Positions 18,944-25,744 of a stretch of DNA of 64,000 nt are shown in pieces. Below the pieces are notes generated by a model. It had not been told where the DNA came from, did not search any database, and saw only the letters and a program-made list of their open reading frames with translations. The DNA comes from Croceivirga sp. (GTDB lineage: Bacteria > Bacteroidota > Bacteroidia > Flavobacteriales > Flavobacteriaceae): the NCBI GenBank assembly GCA_028281025.1, contig JANQKR010000037.1, forward strand, positions 1 to 64,000, written 5' to 3'. A program made the translations under genes and the position numbers. Numbering within the stretch: position 1 is the stretch's first letter; each line of letters starts with the position of its first letter.

Positions 18944-19644
18944 TGAGAACCTGCATTATTATTGAAGACCAGCCCCCTGCACAGCGTATTTTGCAAAAGT
19001 ACATTGCGGATGTTGGTTCACTCGCGCTAAAAGCCACGTTTTCAGACGCTCTTAAAGCAATTGCCTATCTTCAGGAGTATAAGGTAGATTTAATTTTCTT
19101 GGATATCCATTTGCCAAAAATTTCGGGAATGGATTTTTTAAAGGCCCTTAAGACTCCACCCCAGGTAATCTTGACCACTGCATTTTCGGAGTATGCGCTG
19201 GAAAGTTATGAGTACCATGTCGTTGATTATTTGCTCAAACCGTTTTCATTTCAGCGTTTTGTCCAGGCCATTTCCAGAAGTAGTTCCGTTCCCAACGGCG
19301 GTTCAATTATCCAAAGCGACGGAGAACCTGTATCCAGAGATACCTTTTTTATAAAATCGGGCCATGATTTGGTCAAAATAAGGAGCGACGAAATACTAAT
19401 TATACAATCAGACTCCGATTATACAGAGATAGTGACCGTTGCCAAAGCCCATTTGAGTACGGAAAGCCTAAAGAACTGGAGGCAAAAATTGGGGACCACT
19501 TTTTGCCAGATACATAAATCTTATATCATCAACACGGACCAGATACAAAAGATATCCGGCAACCAGGTATATTTAAAGCACGGAATAACTGTTCCCATTG
19601 GCAGGGCTTACAAAGAAAATTTTGTCTCCATGTATCTCAAGTAA
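18940..19644 (+). CDS. LytTR-family response regulator
   Basis: A 234-aa protein with an N-terminal receiver (about 3-118; acceptor Asp in VDLIFLDIHLPKISG near 54, Lys in YLLKPFSF near 105) and a C-terminal LytTR DNA-binding domain (about 133-232; IHKSYIINTDQIQKI, VPIGRAYKENF). It starts at ATG 18940, overlapping the kinase stop by 4 bp, so the pair is translationally coupled. It is the last gene before the mobile element begins. Confidence 0.92.
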   Translation: MMRTCIIIEDQPPAQRILQKYIADVGSLALKATFSDALKAIAYLQEYKVDLIFLDIHLPKISGMDFLKALKTPPQVILTTAFSEYALESYEYHVVDYLLKPFSFQRFVQAISRSSSVPNGGSIIQSDGEPVSRDTFFIKSGHDLVKIRSDEILIIQSDSDYTEIVTVAKAHLSTESLKNWRQKLGTTFCQIHKSYIINTDQIQKISGNQVYLKHGITVPIGRAYKENFVSMYLK

Positions 19645-19740
19645 AGGACTGCAGGACCAATTCAACGCTAATATTTGGATATATAACAGGCATATTATAG
19701 TTCACTGGATAACCAAAGTTATACTGCTCTTGTTTTTTGG

Positions 19741-19748
19741 TAATTTTG
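19741..19748 (+). promoter_or_regulatory. -7 element of a Bacteroidota-type promoter
   Basis: TAATTTTG fits the TAnnTTTG consensus and lies 18 bp before the preferred ATG (19767) of the STAS-HATPase gene. A -33 TTTG at the right distance is not clear. Confidence 0.35.
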
Positions 19749-19766
19749 CCTTTTTGGATAACAGAT

Positions 19767-20669
19767 ATGCAAAAGGTATACCCATTGGAGCTAAATGACG
19801 ACCTAAACCGCCATGAGGTGGTATTGCGGGTATGCTCTAATATGGTGGAGCATTTCATGGCCAATCCCAAGGATCAAATTGAAATACTGGTGACCAGACT
19901 CAATTTTATCTACCCTGACTATGCCCTCATGCTTTTATGTGCCTTCAAATATTTAGAGGCCCAGGGCATTATCATCATGGGGAGGGTCAAGTATAACAAA
20001 AGGAGTACGGGATTGGAATATTTGTGCCGAATCAATTTTTTCGAGGGTCTATCGGTCAAGATACCGATGAGCCTGAAACAAATTAGCCCGCATACACTGG
20101 TCAAAATTCAAAAGTACGACGAAGACAACCAGATACAGGTTTTGGAATCAATACTGGAAATGCTTCGCAACCATGGGAACATGGACGACAACGTCTATGT
20201 AAGCCTGGACTACTGTCTCAATGAAATTCTGGATAACGTATTGCTGCACTCACAAGTGGGACACGGTTGGGTAGTGGCCCAATACTTTCCCAATCTGAAC
20301 TCCATAAGGCTCATCGTATGTGATCATGGTATAGGAATCAAATCCGCCCTTGAAGCGACTTACAATTTTACGGAGCAGGAGGCGTTATTGAAATGTGTGG
20401 ATGATGGCATCACCAGTGGGGAAGGGATGGGACACGGACTTTTCGCCACTTCAAGGTTCATTGAGCTTAACCAGGGTTGGTTGAGCATCCTTAGCGGACG
20501 GCACAAATTGGATGTGACAACTGGAATAAAGAATGTCACCGAAATATGCAATTGGCAAGGAACTTGCGTATATCTTAGGATAAACACCAATATTGATGTG
20601 GACTACAAGGCCTTTACCGGAAAGCACTATGATTATAAGGAACATAGGTTCGAACAGCTTTTTGGTTGA
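19767..20669 (+). CDS. STAS-like/HATPase (GHKL) switch protein
   Basis: A 300-aa soluble protein. The N-terminal part (about 25-100, NFIYPDYALMLLCAFKYLEAQG) resembles a STAS fold. The C-terminal part is a GHKL ATPase: N-box with Glu153, Asn157 and His161 (NEILDNVLLHS), G1 box Asp186-Gly-Ile-Gly (VCDHGIGIKSAL), and G2 box at 218-224 (GEGMGHG). There is no phosphoacceptor H-box or membrane segment, so it is not a normal sensor kinase but resembles SpoIIAB/RsbW-type protein kinases. The STAS-like DUF4325 gene follows 61 bp downstream, suggesting a kinase/anti-sigma-like and antagonist pair. ATG 19767 is preferred over TTG 19737. The target is unknown. Confidence 0.7.
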   Translation: MQKVYPLELNDDLNRHEVVLRVCSNMVEHFMANPKDQIEILVTRLNFIYPDYALMLLCAFKYLEAQGIIIMGRVKYNKRSTGLEYLCRINFFEGLSVKIPMSLKQISPHTLVKIQKYDEDNQIQVLESILEMLRNHGNMDDNVYVSLDYCLNEILDNVLLHSQVGHGWVVAQYFPNLNSIRLIVCDHGIGIKSALEATYNFTEQEALLKCVDDGITSGEGMGHGLFATSRFIELNQGWLSILSGRHKLDVTTGIKNVTEICNWQGTCVYLRINTNIDVDYKAFTGKHYDYKEHRFEQLFG

Positions 20670-20730
20670 TGATTTTTCACTATATTGCTTTTGAAGCCGA
20701 CGTATTGGTAATAGTTTGTACTTTTGTAAG

Positions 20731-21018
20731 ATGGAAGCCATGGTCAATGATACTAAGGTCATAAAATTCGGGGAAATAGGGACCAGTTTGGGTACCAGGA
20801 ACCTCGGTGCCAAGATTCGACAGGATATCTTAAGCGGTCTAGAAAAGTCGGACAAGGTCATCTTCGATTTCAATGGGGTCGAAGTAGTGACCAATTCCTT
20901 TGCGGATGAATGTTTTGGGAAACTAAGGCAACAGATAAGCACGGACGTCTTTATGGCAAAATTGAGCTTTATCAATGTCAACGACTTTATCCAAAGGGTC
21001 CTTATATCCGCATTTTAG
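20731..21018 (+). CDS. STAS-like protein, DUF4325 family
   Basis: A 95-aa protein starting at ATG 20731. It has the DUF4325 pattern: IGTSLGTRNLGAKIRQDI (about 14-31), then the core strand and switch loop DKVIFDFNGVEVVTNSFADE (about 39-58), then the helix/strand FINVNDFIQRVL. The Ser/Thr residues in VVTNSFADE match the region that is phosphorylated in anti-anti-sigma STAS domains. With the preceding HATPase gene it forms a small two-gene module on a mobile element. DUF4325 proteins often pair with HATPase proteins, but what they control is not established. The stop overlaps the relic toxin gene on the other strand. Confidence 0.72.
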   Translation: MEAMVNDTKVIKFGEIGTSLGTRNLGAKIRQDILSGLEKSDKVIFDFNGVEVVTNSFADECFGKLRQQISTDVFMAKLSFINVNDFIQRVLISAF

Positions 21019-21300
21019 TCTTTACCTGTCTTAAAGACCAAAAAATATTCGTCCGCTTGGTTAAAAAATCTCCCTAAGTACATGTACGGTTCTTCTAAAG
21101 TGATATCGACATCTATTCAGAACTGCGGGGTTCCTGGATCATGAGCATCAGGGAGGTGCCTCCCTTGTAGATAAAATCCAATCCTTGCTGTTGAAAGGAC
21201 TCCACAAGTATCAGGGTACGTACCACCTTTTCCATAATAAGGAGACCGCCACCGTACTCGGCCTGTTTTGAGCGTATTCATTCAATGCCAAGGCTATCGG
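21015..21300 (-). pseudogene. Relic of AbiEii-type nucleotidyltransferase toxin
   Basis: On the minus strand, from about 21275, one frame reads QAEYGGGLLIMEKVVRTLIL and then ESFQQQGLDFIYKGGTSLML. That is the helix and Lys-Gly-Gly-Thr-Ser nucleotidyltransferase signature of AbiEii/AbiGii proteins. It stops at TGA/TAG just after EPRSSE. A shifted frame continues with IDVDITLEEP, where the Asp-x-Asp pair corresponds to the catalytic metal-binding motif, and ends at TAA 21015-21017. Real family members are 200-300 aa, so both ends are missing and the gene is dead. Confidence 0.65.
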
Positions 21301-21338
21301 GTAAGATTATGGGTTCAGAATTTGTTCCAAGCTTTCCT

Positions 21339-21665
21339 TTACAAAGGTTTTTTTCGTCGTCTGTTCGCATAGCGCAGCAATCGATCCCAGTTTATCGTAA
21401 CCTTCTCGAAGGCATTTTCAATGATGTATTCTAGGTCGCGCCCGAAAATGGATAATACGCTTCTATACTGACAAGGATATCCATAAGTATTTTTTCCAAT
21501 GTGGCGGTCTGCATGTCTTCCACCGTTTGAAGCGGGGCATCGGTGACCAAATTCTTTACGATGATAAGCTCCTTGGAATCCTTGGCATATCTGTTTAAAA
21601 ATCTCTTGATTGGGATTGAGAAAGACATTCTCCCTATTCTCGTTCAAATTTTTTGATCGCCCACG
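21339..21665 (-). pseudogene. Relic of DUF6577 (AbiEi-like antitoxin) gene
   Basis: Three minus-strand pieces in alternating frames align as the C-terminal half of a DUF6577/AbiEi-like protein: ENVFLNPNQEIFKQI, then ELIIVKNLVTDAPLQTVEDM and TATLEKILMDIL, then GRDLEYIIENAFEKVTINWD with the end LLRYANRRRKKPL. At least two frameshifts separate them, and the N-terminal winged-helix part is not recognisable upstream (21666-21947 shows no clear frame). Its position upstream of the toxin relic on the same strand is the usual antitoxin-toxin order of AbiE systems. Confidence 0.6.
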
Positions 21666-21947
21666 TTTGCGCGAGCTTAAAAAACAACATCCCAAGGGAT
21701 GGGAAGGCCATGTGAAAATCGACGAGAGCACGTATTTTTTGCTGCACCTCAATCTGTGCCAAAAGACGAGGGTATTTCACGAGAAAATTCAGAGCAAAAA
21801 AAAGGGAAGGCCTCGGTTTGTTAATCTGGTTCGGGAGCCTTTAATTCCAAAGCAAAGGTTCAATTTCCATCGATAAGGAGCTGCTCCAAAACGGCAACGC
21901 CTAAAAACATATAGAATTAGCTAAATAAATCGTATCTTAAAGTCGAT

Positions 21948-22190
21948 ATGGATACTACCCCGATAAAGAAATATTTGAAGAGCATAATCAAACCCTATGC
22001 CTATGTTCTTATCACCTTGATTATGATATTGGTTGCGGAAGCGATTGGGTTATGGGACATTTTTAAATGGCCGGCCACGGAAATAAAAAGAATTATATTA
22101 TCATTGGTGACGGTTCTTATCGTGATTTTGATCGGGGTGCCCTTCTTTTTGTTCAGAAAGGATAGGTTAAAAGCTGGTGGACCCTTTTAG
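21948..22190 (+). CDS. Small membrane protein, 80 aa
   Basis: I do not recognise this protein. It has two predicted membrane helices (about 16-34, KPYAYVLITLIMILVAEAIG, and about 48-69, ILSLVTVLIVILIGVPFFLF) and a short charged tail (RKDRLKAG), giving both ends a cytoplasmic location. It is followed after 8 bp by another small membrane protein gene on the same strand, and then by two soluble proteins and the mobilization genes. It looks like IME cargo. Confidence 0.55.
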   Translation: MDTTPIKKYLKSIIKPYAYVLITLIMILVAEAIGLWDIFKWPATEIKRIILSLVTVLIVILIGVPFFLFRKDRLKAGGPF

Positions 22191-22198
22191 ATGATTTC

Positions 22199-22483
22199 AT
22201 GGACAACATCGTTTCCAAAATAGCGGATATATTGTTTTTACGCCCCAGGCTTTTGAATAGTTTGGTACGGATATGTTCCTTTACAAGGGCTGTGCTCTTG
22301 GTGATATTCGCCATAAGCGGTACCGTATTGATTTTTGATTTTCTGGGATGGTTGGACTCGGGAAACCATCATGGCCAAATTAAACTGATATGTGTCGGTT
22401 CCTTTTCTGCATTTGCCCTATTTGTGATTCCCAAGATGTATCGCATGCTTTCCCGCCCCTATCAAGGGGTCGTACCCAGATAA
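22199..22483 (+). CDS. Small membrane protein, 94 aa
   Basis: Unrecognised. Two hydrophobic helices are visible (about 30-50, AVLLVIFAISGTVLIFDFLG, and about 63-80, ICVGSFSAFALFVIPKM) between basic ends. ATG 22199 is 8 bp after the stop of the preceding small membrane gene, so the two are probably cotranscribed. Paired two-helix proteins in mobile elements can be entry-exclusion factors or holin-like toxins; nothing in the sequence decides this. Confidence 0.55.
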   Translation: MDNIVSKIADILFLRPRLLNSLVRICSFTRAVLLVIFAISGTVLIFDFLGWLDSGNHHGQIKLICVGSFSAFALFVIPKMYRMLSRPYQGVVPR

Positions 22484-22563
22484 AATCTTAGCATAGCAAT
22501 TGTCCCATTATCAATAGGACTTTTTAATGGGGAAAAAAGACTTCTTTTCCCTAATTTTACCTT

Positions 22564-23352
22564 ATGTCGGAAACCGTCTATACCATTTTGGACCTCTCAC
22601 GGCCCGTTGGCAGGCGTCCCTTCAGGGAGGTGTTGCACGACAAGGCCGTTCCTTCCCCTTCCAACACTTCCGTTCAACTCTCCGAAGCGCAGCTCGGATC
22701 CCTAGTAAGAGTACTGTACACCTATGGCATGCATTTCGATGAGATCCGTGAGGACCAAAGGCCATTTTTCATGGAATCCATAAAGGACAATACGAATGGA
22801 ATGTTCGATATCCCCTTAACCTTTTGCGGACATTTATTGAACAATCTGGATGGGATTGCGAAGGAAGAGTTCGGGGAACTCCTAAAGATGGAACACAACC
22901 TTAACGAGCTTTTTTCCAACGAAGCCTTGATGGACTTTGTGGAAATGCAACTGATTGATCCCACCGTTACCTACAGGAAATGGGAATACGGGCGTTATGC
23001 CATGGAGCATATGTCCAAAGAATTTTTGTGGAACATGGATTGGCAGGTTGAACGCAGCCAAGTTGAAAAGAAGAATATCCCAATGGAAGCTTATGTGGAT
23101 AGCCTGGACCGTAGTTTGGATATATTCGGCACAGGACTGGACGACCATGAAAAAACCCTTTTGTTGTTGTTGTCCAAGAACAAGTTATGGGAACAGCATT
23201 CCACTTTGGTCGATCACATGCTCTTCGGCGATATTGTACAATCCAATCTTGTTGGGCTCAACCTTAGAAAAGAGAAATTGGCAGAAGCACTTGACAAATC
23301 CATAGAATACCAACACTCAAAGGGCAAGGACAGGGGAGGGCCGAGCTTATGA
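22564..23352 (+). CDS. Unrecognised soluble protein, 262 aa
   Basis: No family recognised. It is a soluble, mostly helical, acidic protein without signal peptide or membrane segment. Helical stretches such as GIAKEEFGELLKMEHNLNEL (about 98-117) and DDHEKTLLLLLSKNKLWEQH (about 197-216) dominate. Its stop overlaps the start of the next gene (ATGA at 23349-23352), so the two are translationally coupled and likely act together. It lies between small membrane proteins and the mobilization region of the IME; a role in transfer control or as cargo is open. Confidence 0.55.
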   Translation: MSETVYTILDLSRPVGRRPFREVLHDKAVPSPSNTSVQLSEAQLGSLVRVLYTYGMHFDEIREDQRPFFMESIKDNTNGMFDIPLTFCGHLLNNLDGIAKEEFGELLKMEHNLNELFSNEALMDFVEMQLIDPTVTYRKWEYGRYAMEHMSKEFLWNMDWQVERSQVEKKNIPMEAYVDSLDRSLDIFGTGLDDHEKTLLLLLSKNKLWEQHSTLVDHMLFGDIVQSNLVGLNLRKEKLAEALDKSIEYQHSKGKDRGGPSL

Positions 23353-23834
23353 GCAATATAATTGACATATTGCGATACATCAAAAAGCGGGACAAAGGTG
23401 GTGATACCTTGATCAAGGGAAACACCTATACCTCCGAACAGATAAAATTTGCCCATCAACTGTTAAGTGATGCCGCCAAGGAATTTGATGAGGCCAGAAA
23501 AAAACCCAGGCTGTCCAGAAGGCGTGCCTTTATCGTCATCCTTGAGGAACTGTATTACGATGTTCCCGAATACCCGAAAAACGTAAAATTGGAGGATTTG
23601 CAGAGGCGGGCGAACACAAGGTTTGAAATCGTATACAGAGGTTCAAAAAGCCCACAGACAATCCAGGACATCCATCCCAAAAACCCTTGCGCCTTTTTCG
23701 AAAATGATGGCCATAGAAAGGCAAGGTACAGAAATGCCCTTTCACATCTAGTGGAGTATGGGGAACTATATTTCCAAATTGAGGATGCGGCAATTTCTCT
23801 CGGCCATACCTACGAAGAGATACTTCTTTGTTGA
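23349..23834 (+). CDS. Unrecognised basic protein, 161 aa
   Basis: No family recognised. The protein is rich in Lys/Arg, with a likely helical N-part (SEQIKFAHQLLSDAAKEFDE, about 29-48) and a basic patch KKPRLSRRRAFIV near 51-63, compatible with nucleic-acid binding. It is coupled to the upstream 262-aa gene by a 4-bp overlap. A strong hairpin (23841-23868) follows the stop after 6 bp and should end the transcript. Confidence 0.5.
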   Translation: MSNIIDILRYIKKRDKGGDTLIKGNTYTSEQIKFAHQLLSDAAKEFDEARKKPRLSRRRAFIVILEELYYDVPEYPKNVKLEDLQRRANTRFEIVYRGSKSPQTIQDIHPKNPCAFFENDGHRKARYRNALSHLVEYGELYFQIEDAAISLGHTYEEILLC

Positions 23835-23840
23835 CCGAAT

Positions 23841-23868
23841 TTGGCATACATAAATCCATGTATGCCAA
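23841..23868 (+). terminator. Hairpin terminator of the unknown gene pair
   Basis: A perfect 11-bp stem TTGGCATACAT/ATGTATGCCAA (23841-23851 with 23858-23868) with a 6-nt loop, followed by CCCATTTTTAT. It begins 6 bp after the preceding stop codon. Confidence 0.65.
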
Positions 23869-23915
23869 TCCCATTTTTATCTTCCGCTATGCCGTAGGTT
23901 AGCCCTCAGTTAATC

Positions 23916-23990
23916 GAAGGTCACGGAGCAAGCCATGTTTTTGTAAACAAAAACTGCTCACTTCGTTCGCAAAGTATATCGGTGACCTTC
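23916..23990 (+). other. Predicted origin of transfer (oriT)
   Basis: Nested inverted repeats lie directly before mobC: GAAGGTCAC/GTGACCTTC (23916-23924 with 23982-23990), GAGCA/TGCTC (23926-23930 with 23955-23959) and GTTTTTG/CAAAAAC (23937-23943 with 23948-23954). A cluster of unequal inverted repeats between cargo and mobC/mobA is the usual make-up of an oriT for MOBP-type relaxases. The nick site is not identified. Part of the outer repeat overlaps the region just upstream of the mobC start. Confidence 0.55.
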
Positions 23991-24005
23991 CCCAAACCCA
24001 TAAAA

Positions 24006-24362
24006 ATGGCACGACCAAAAAAGGATGTAAAAGCGTTGAAGGCTATAATCGTAAGCTTTAGGCTCAATGCGGACAAGTATCTTGAACTGACAAAAAATGC
24101 CGATTCATTGGGACTTACCGTTCCCCAGTTTATCAGGAAAAAGATATCAGACTCCGTGCTCACAAAGATGCGGTATTCCCCCATCGACCGAAAGGTATAC
24201 GTGGAGCTTTCCCGTATTGGGAACAATATCAACCAATTGACCAGACAGAGATATTTGGGCATGCGGAACCCTATTCATTTGGATGAGCAATTAAAGGAAA
24301 TGAAACTCCTTATCGATGACCTGAAATCAAAAATCGTTTACGATGATAGCAAAGCAGATTAA
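24006..24362 (+). CDS. mobC: Mobilization accessory protein MobC
   Basis: A 118-aa protein starting at ATG 24006 (MARPKKDVKALKAIIVSFRL). The N-terminal part has a ribbon-helix-helix-like pattern (residues about 10-45). The C-terminal part holds the MobC signature around ELSRIGNNINQLTRQ (about 68-82) followed by a helical tail. MobC binds oriT and helps the relaxase form the relaxosome. The frame is open upstream to a GTG at 23982, but that lies in the oriT repeat. The end overlaps the relaxase start by 20 bp. Confidence 0.85.
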   Translation: MARPKKDVKALKAIIVSFRLNADKYLELTKNADSLGLTVPQFIRKKISDSVLTKMRYSPIDRKVYVELSRIGNNINQLTRQRYLGMRNPIHLDEQLKEMKLLIDDLKSKIVYDDSKAD

Positions 24363-25386
24363 GGGCAAGGATTTCTATGGGCTTTTGGCCTATAATGAAA
24401 AGAAGGTTGAAAATGACCAGGGATATGTAGTGGACTGTGGTATCAGCCATGATACCGTGGTCAACATGACCAAGGAGTTCAACATGGTCAGGCAGCTCCG
24501 TCCAAATCTGGAAAAGGTCGTCTATCATGTGTCGCTCAACCTACCCCTGATGGATAATCTGGGGGATAGCGAATTTGCCAACCTGGGCTTTGATTATCTG
24601 CAAGGGATGGGCTTTGACAGCAACCAGTACATCATGTACCGCCATACGGACACCAATCATGAGCATATCCATATCATCGCCAATAGGGTAAAGTATTCGG
24701 GTGTGGTGGTCTCCGATAGTAGGGACTATCGGCGCAGTGAAAGGCTAGTACGTAAACTGGAAATCAAGTACGGCCTCTCCCAGGTTGAAAGTCCAGGTCT
24801 TAAACAGAAAGCGGGCATCACCCAACAGGAGATTGAAAAAGCGATACGTACGGGAAAAGCACCCATAAAACTAGTTCTACAACAAAGGATAGGTGGGGCA
24901 ATGATCCGTTCAAATGATATACCGGCTTTTATAGGGGAGCTCAAGAAAAAAAGGGTAACTCCCATGTTCAATGCAAGCGTGACCACAGGAAGGGTCACCG
25001 GAATCTCATTTGATTACGAAGGGGTGGTGTACAAGGGAAGCACATTGGGAAGACAATATTCATGGAACAACATCATCAAACATCTGGATTATGACCAAGA
25101 AAGAGACCGTTCAATTATTCTCGAACATAGCGGGCCAAGTAAAGGAAATGCACGAACTATTGGAGAGATTGGATCTGGACCGAAAAGAGCTGTTGGAGCT
25201 CCAGCGCGAAATGTTGAAGGGCTTAAAAATGCTCATGAGAAACCAAACTACCATTTGGGAAAGGATAAAGGAATTGGACATGTAAAGCCCTTGGTTGAGG
25301 ATAATCCATGGAACGCCTTCAAGTTGGAACTTGAGGAATTGGACAGGTACAAACGAAAAAGAAAACTAAGAAGGCGAAGATTTTAA
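24343..25386 (+). CDS. mobA: Relaxase/mobilization nuclease MobA (MOBP type)
   Basis: A 347-aa DNA-nicking transesterase. The three-histidine metal motif is His106, His108 and His110 with Asn114 (DTNHEHIHIIANR). The N-terminal catalytic Tyr is probably in DFYGLLAYNEKK (residues 10-21). It covalently binds the 5' end at oriT and pilots the strand to a conjugation apparatus supplied by another element. The C-terminal third (from about 250) is low-complexity and basic. A second long open frame overlaps this tail (25091-25285). The stop sits in the middle of a 22-bp palindrome. Confidence 0.9.
   Translation: MIAKQIKGKDFYGLLAYNEKKVENDQGYVVDCGISHDTVVNMTKEFNMVRQLRPNLEKVVYHVSLNLPLMDNLGDSEFANLGFDYLQGMGFDSNQYIMYRHTDTNHEHIHIIANRVKYSGVVVSDSRDYRRSERLVRKLEIKYGLSQVESPGLKQKAGITQQEIEKAIRTGKAPIKLVLQQRIGGAMIRSNDIPAFIGELKKKRVTPMFNASVTTGRVTGISFDYEGVVYKGSTLGRQYSWNNIIKHLDYDQERDRSIILEHSGPSKGNARTIGEIGSGPKRAVGAPARNVEGLKNAHEKPNYHLGKDKGIGHVKPLVEDNPWNAFKLELEELDRYKRKRKLRRRRF
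25091..25285 (+). CDS. Overlapping small coiled-coil ORF inside mobA
   Basis: A 64-aa frame from ATG 25091, in a different frame from mobA. It encodes a clean amphipathic helix with heptad leucines (EMHELLERLDLDRKELLELQ at about residues 20-39, followed by REMLKGLKMLM). It looks more protein-like than the Gly/Lys-rich mobA tail it overlaps. In ColE1-type plasmids mbeB and mbeD are likewise embedded out of frame in the relaxase gene mbeA, so an accessory mobilization protein is plausible. No Shine-Dalgarno is expected in this phylum. It could still be a fortuitous frame. Confidence 0.4.
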   Translation: MTKKETVQLFSNIAGQVKEMHELLERLDLDRKELLELQREMLKGLKMLMRNQTTIWERIKELDM

Positions 25387-25395
25387 AATCTTCGC
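25374..25395. terminator. 22-bp perfect palindrome at the mobA stop
   Basis: GCGAAGATTTT is followed directly by its exact reverse complement (25374-25384 with 25385-25395), with the mobA stop codon at the centre. With no loop it may act as a weak terminator or a protein-binding site. It lies just upstream of the small HTH gene. Confidence 0.35.
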
Positions 25396-25412
25396 ATTGG
25401 ACCATTTCAAAA

Positions 25413-25658
25413 ATGAACGATAAACTGAATATAGAACCATTAAATCTCACGGGCAAAGCTTTTTGCGAAAGGCTTGGTCTGTCCTATAATGGGCAAATTA
25501 TGCAGGCTATGAGAGAGCTCAAGTTGGTCAATTTTTTTAAGGTAGGTAAAAAGTATTTATATGCTTACGAGGATATCGAAATTGTCAATCAAAAATTGAG
25601 AACTGGAGAAATTTCCATAAAAACTAACAAAGGCTATTATATTACCCTAAACAATTAG
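25413..25658 (+). CDS. Small HTH protein, possible excisionase
   Basis: An 81-aa protein with a winged-helix-like pattern: LTGKAFCERLGLSYNGQIMQ (about 12-31) as a helix-turn-helix, then strands KVGKKYLYAYEDIEIVNQKL. Its size, its place next to a convergent tyrosine integrase and its distal position after the mob genes fit a recombination directionality factor or a small repressor. No strong family match can be claimed by eye. Confidence 0.5.
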   Translation: MNDKLNIEPLNLTGKAFCERLGLSYNGQIMQAMRELKLVNFFKVGKKYLYAYEDIEIVNQKLRTGEISIKTNKGYYITLNN

Positions 25659-25744
25659 ACGTTTTATCCAATTTTGGTAATATACATTTTTCTGAAGGTT
25701 CTAGTAATGTTGAAGGTTTCTTTTTAAAAGAATGCGCCGAGCTA

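Noticed and set aside
20451-20981. 176-aa minus-strand frame opposite the STAS-HATPase end and the DUF4325 gene
   Set aside because: Shadow of two well-supported plus-strand genes; composition is not protein-like.
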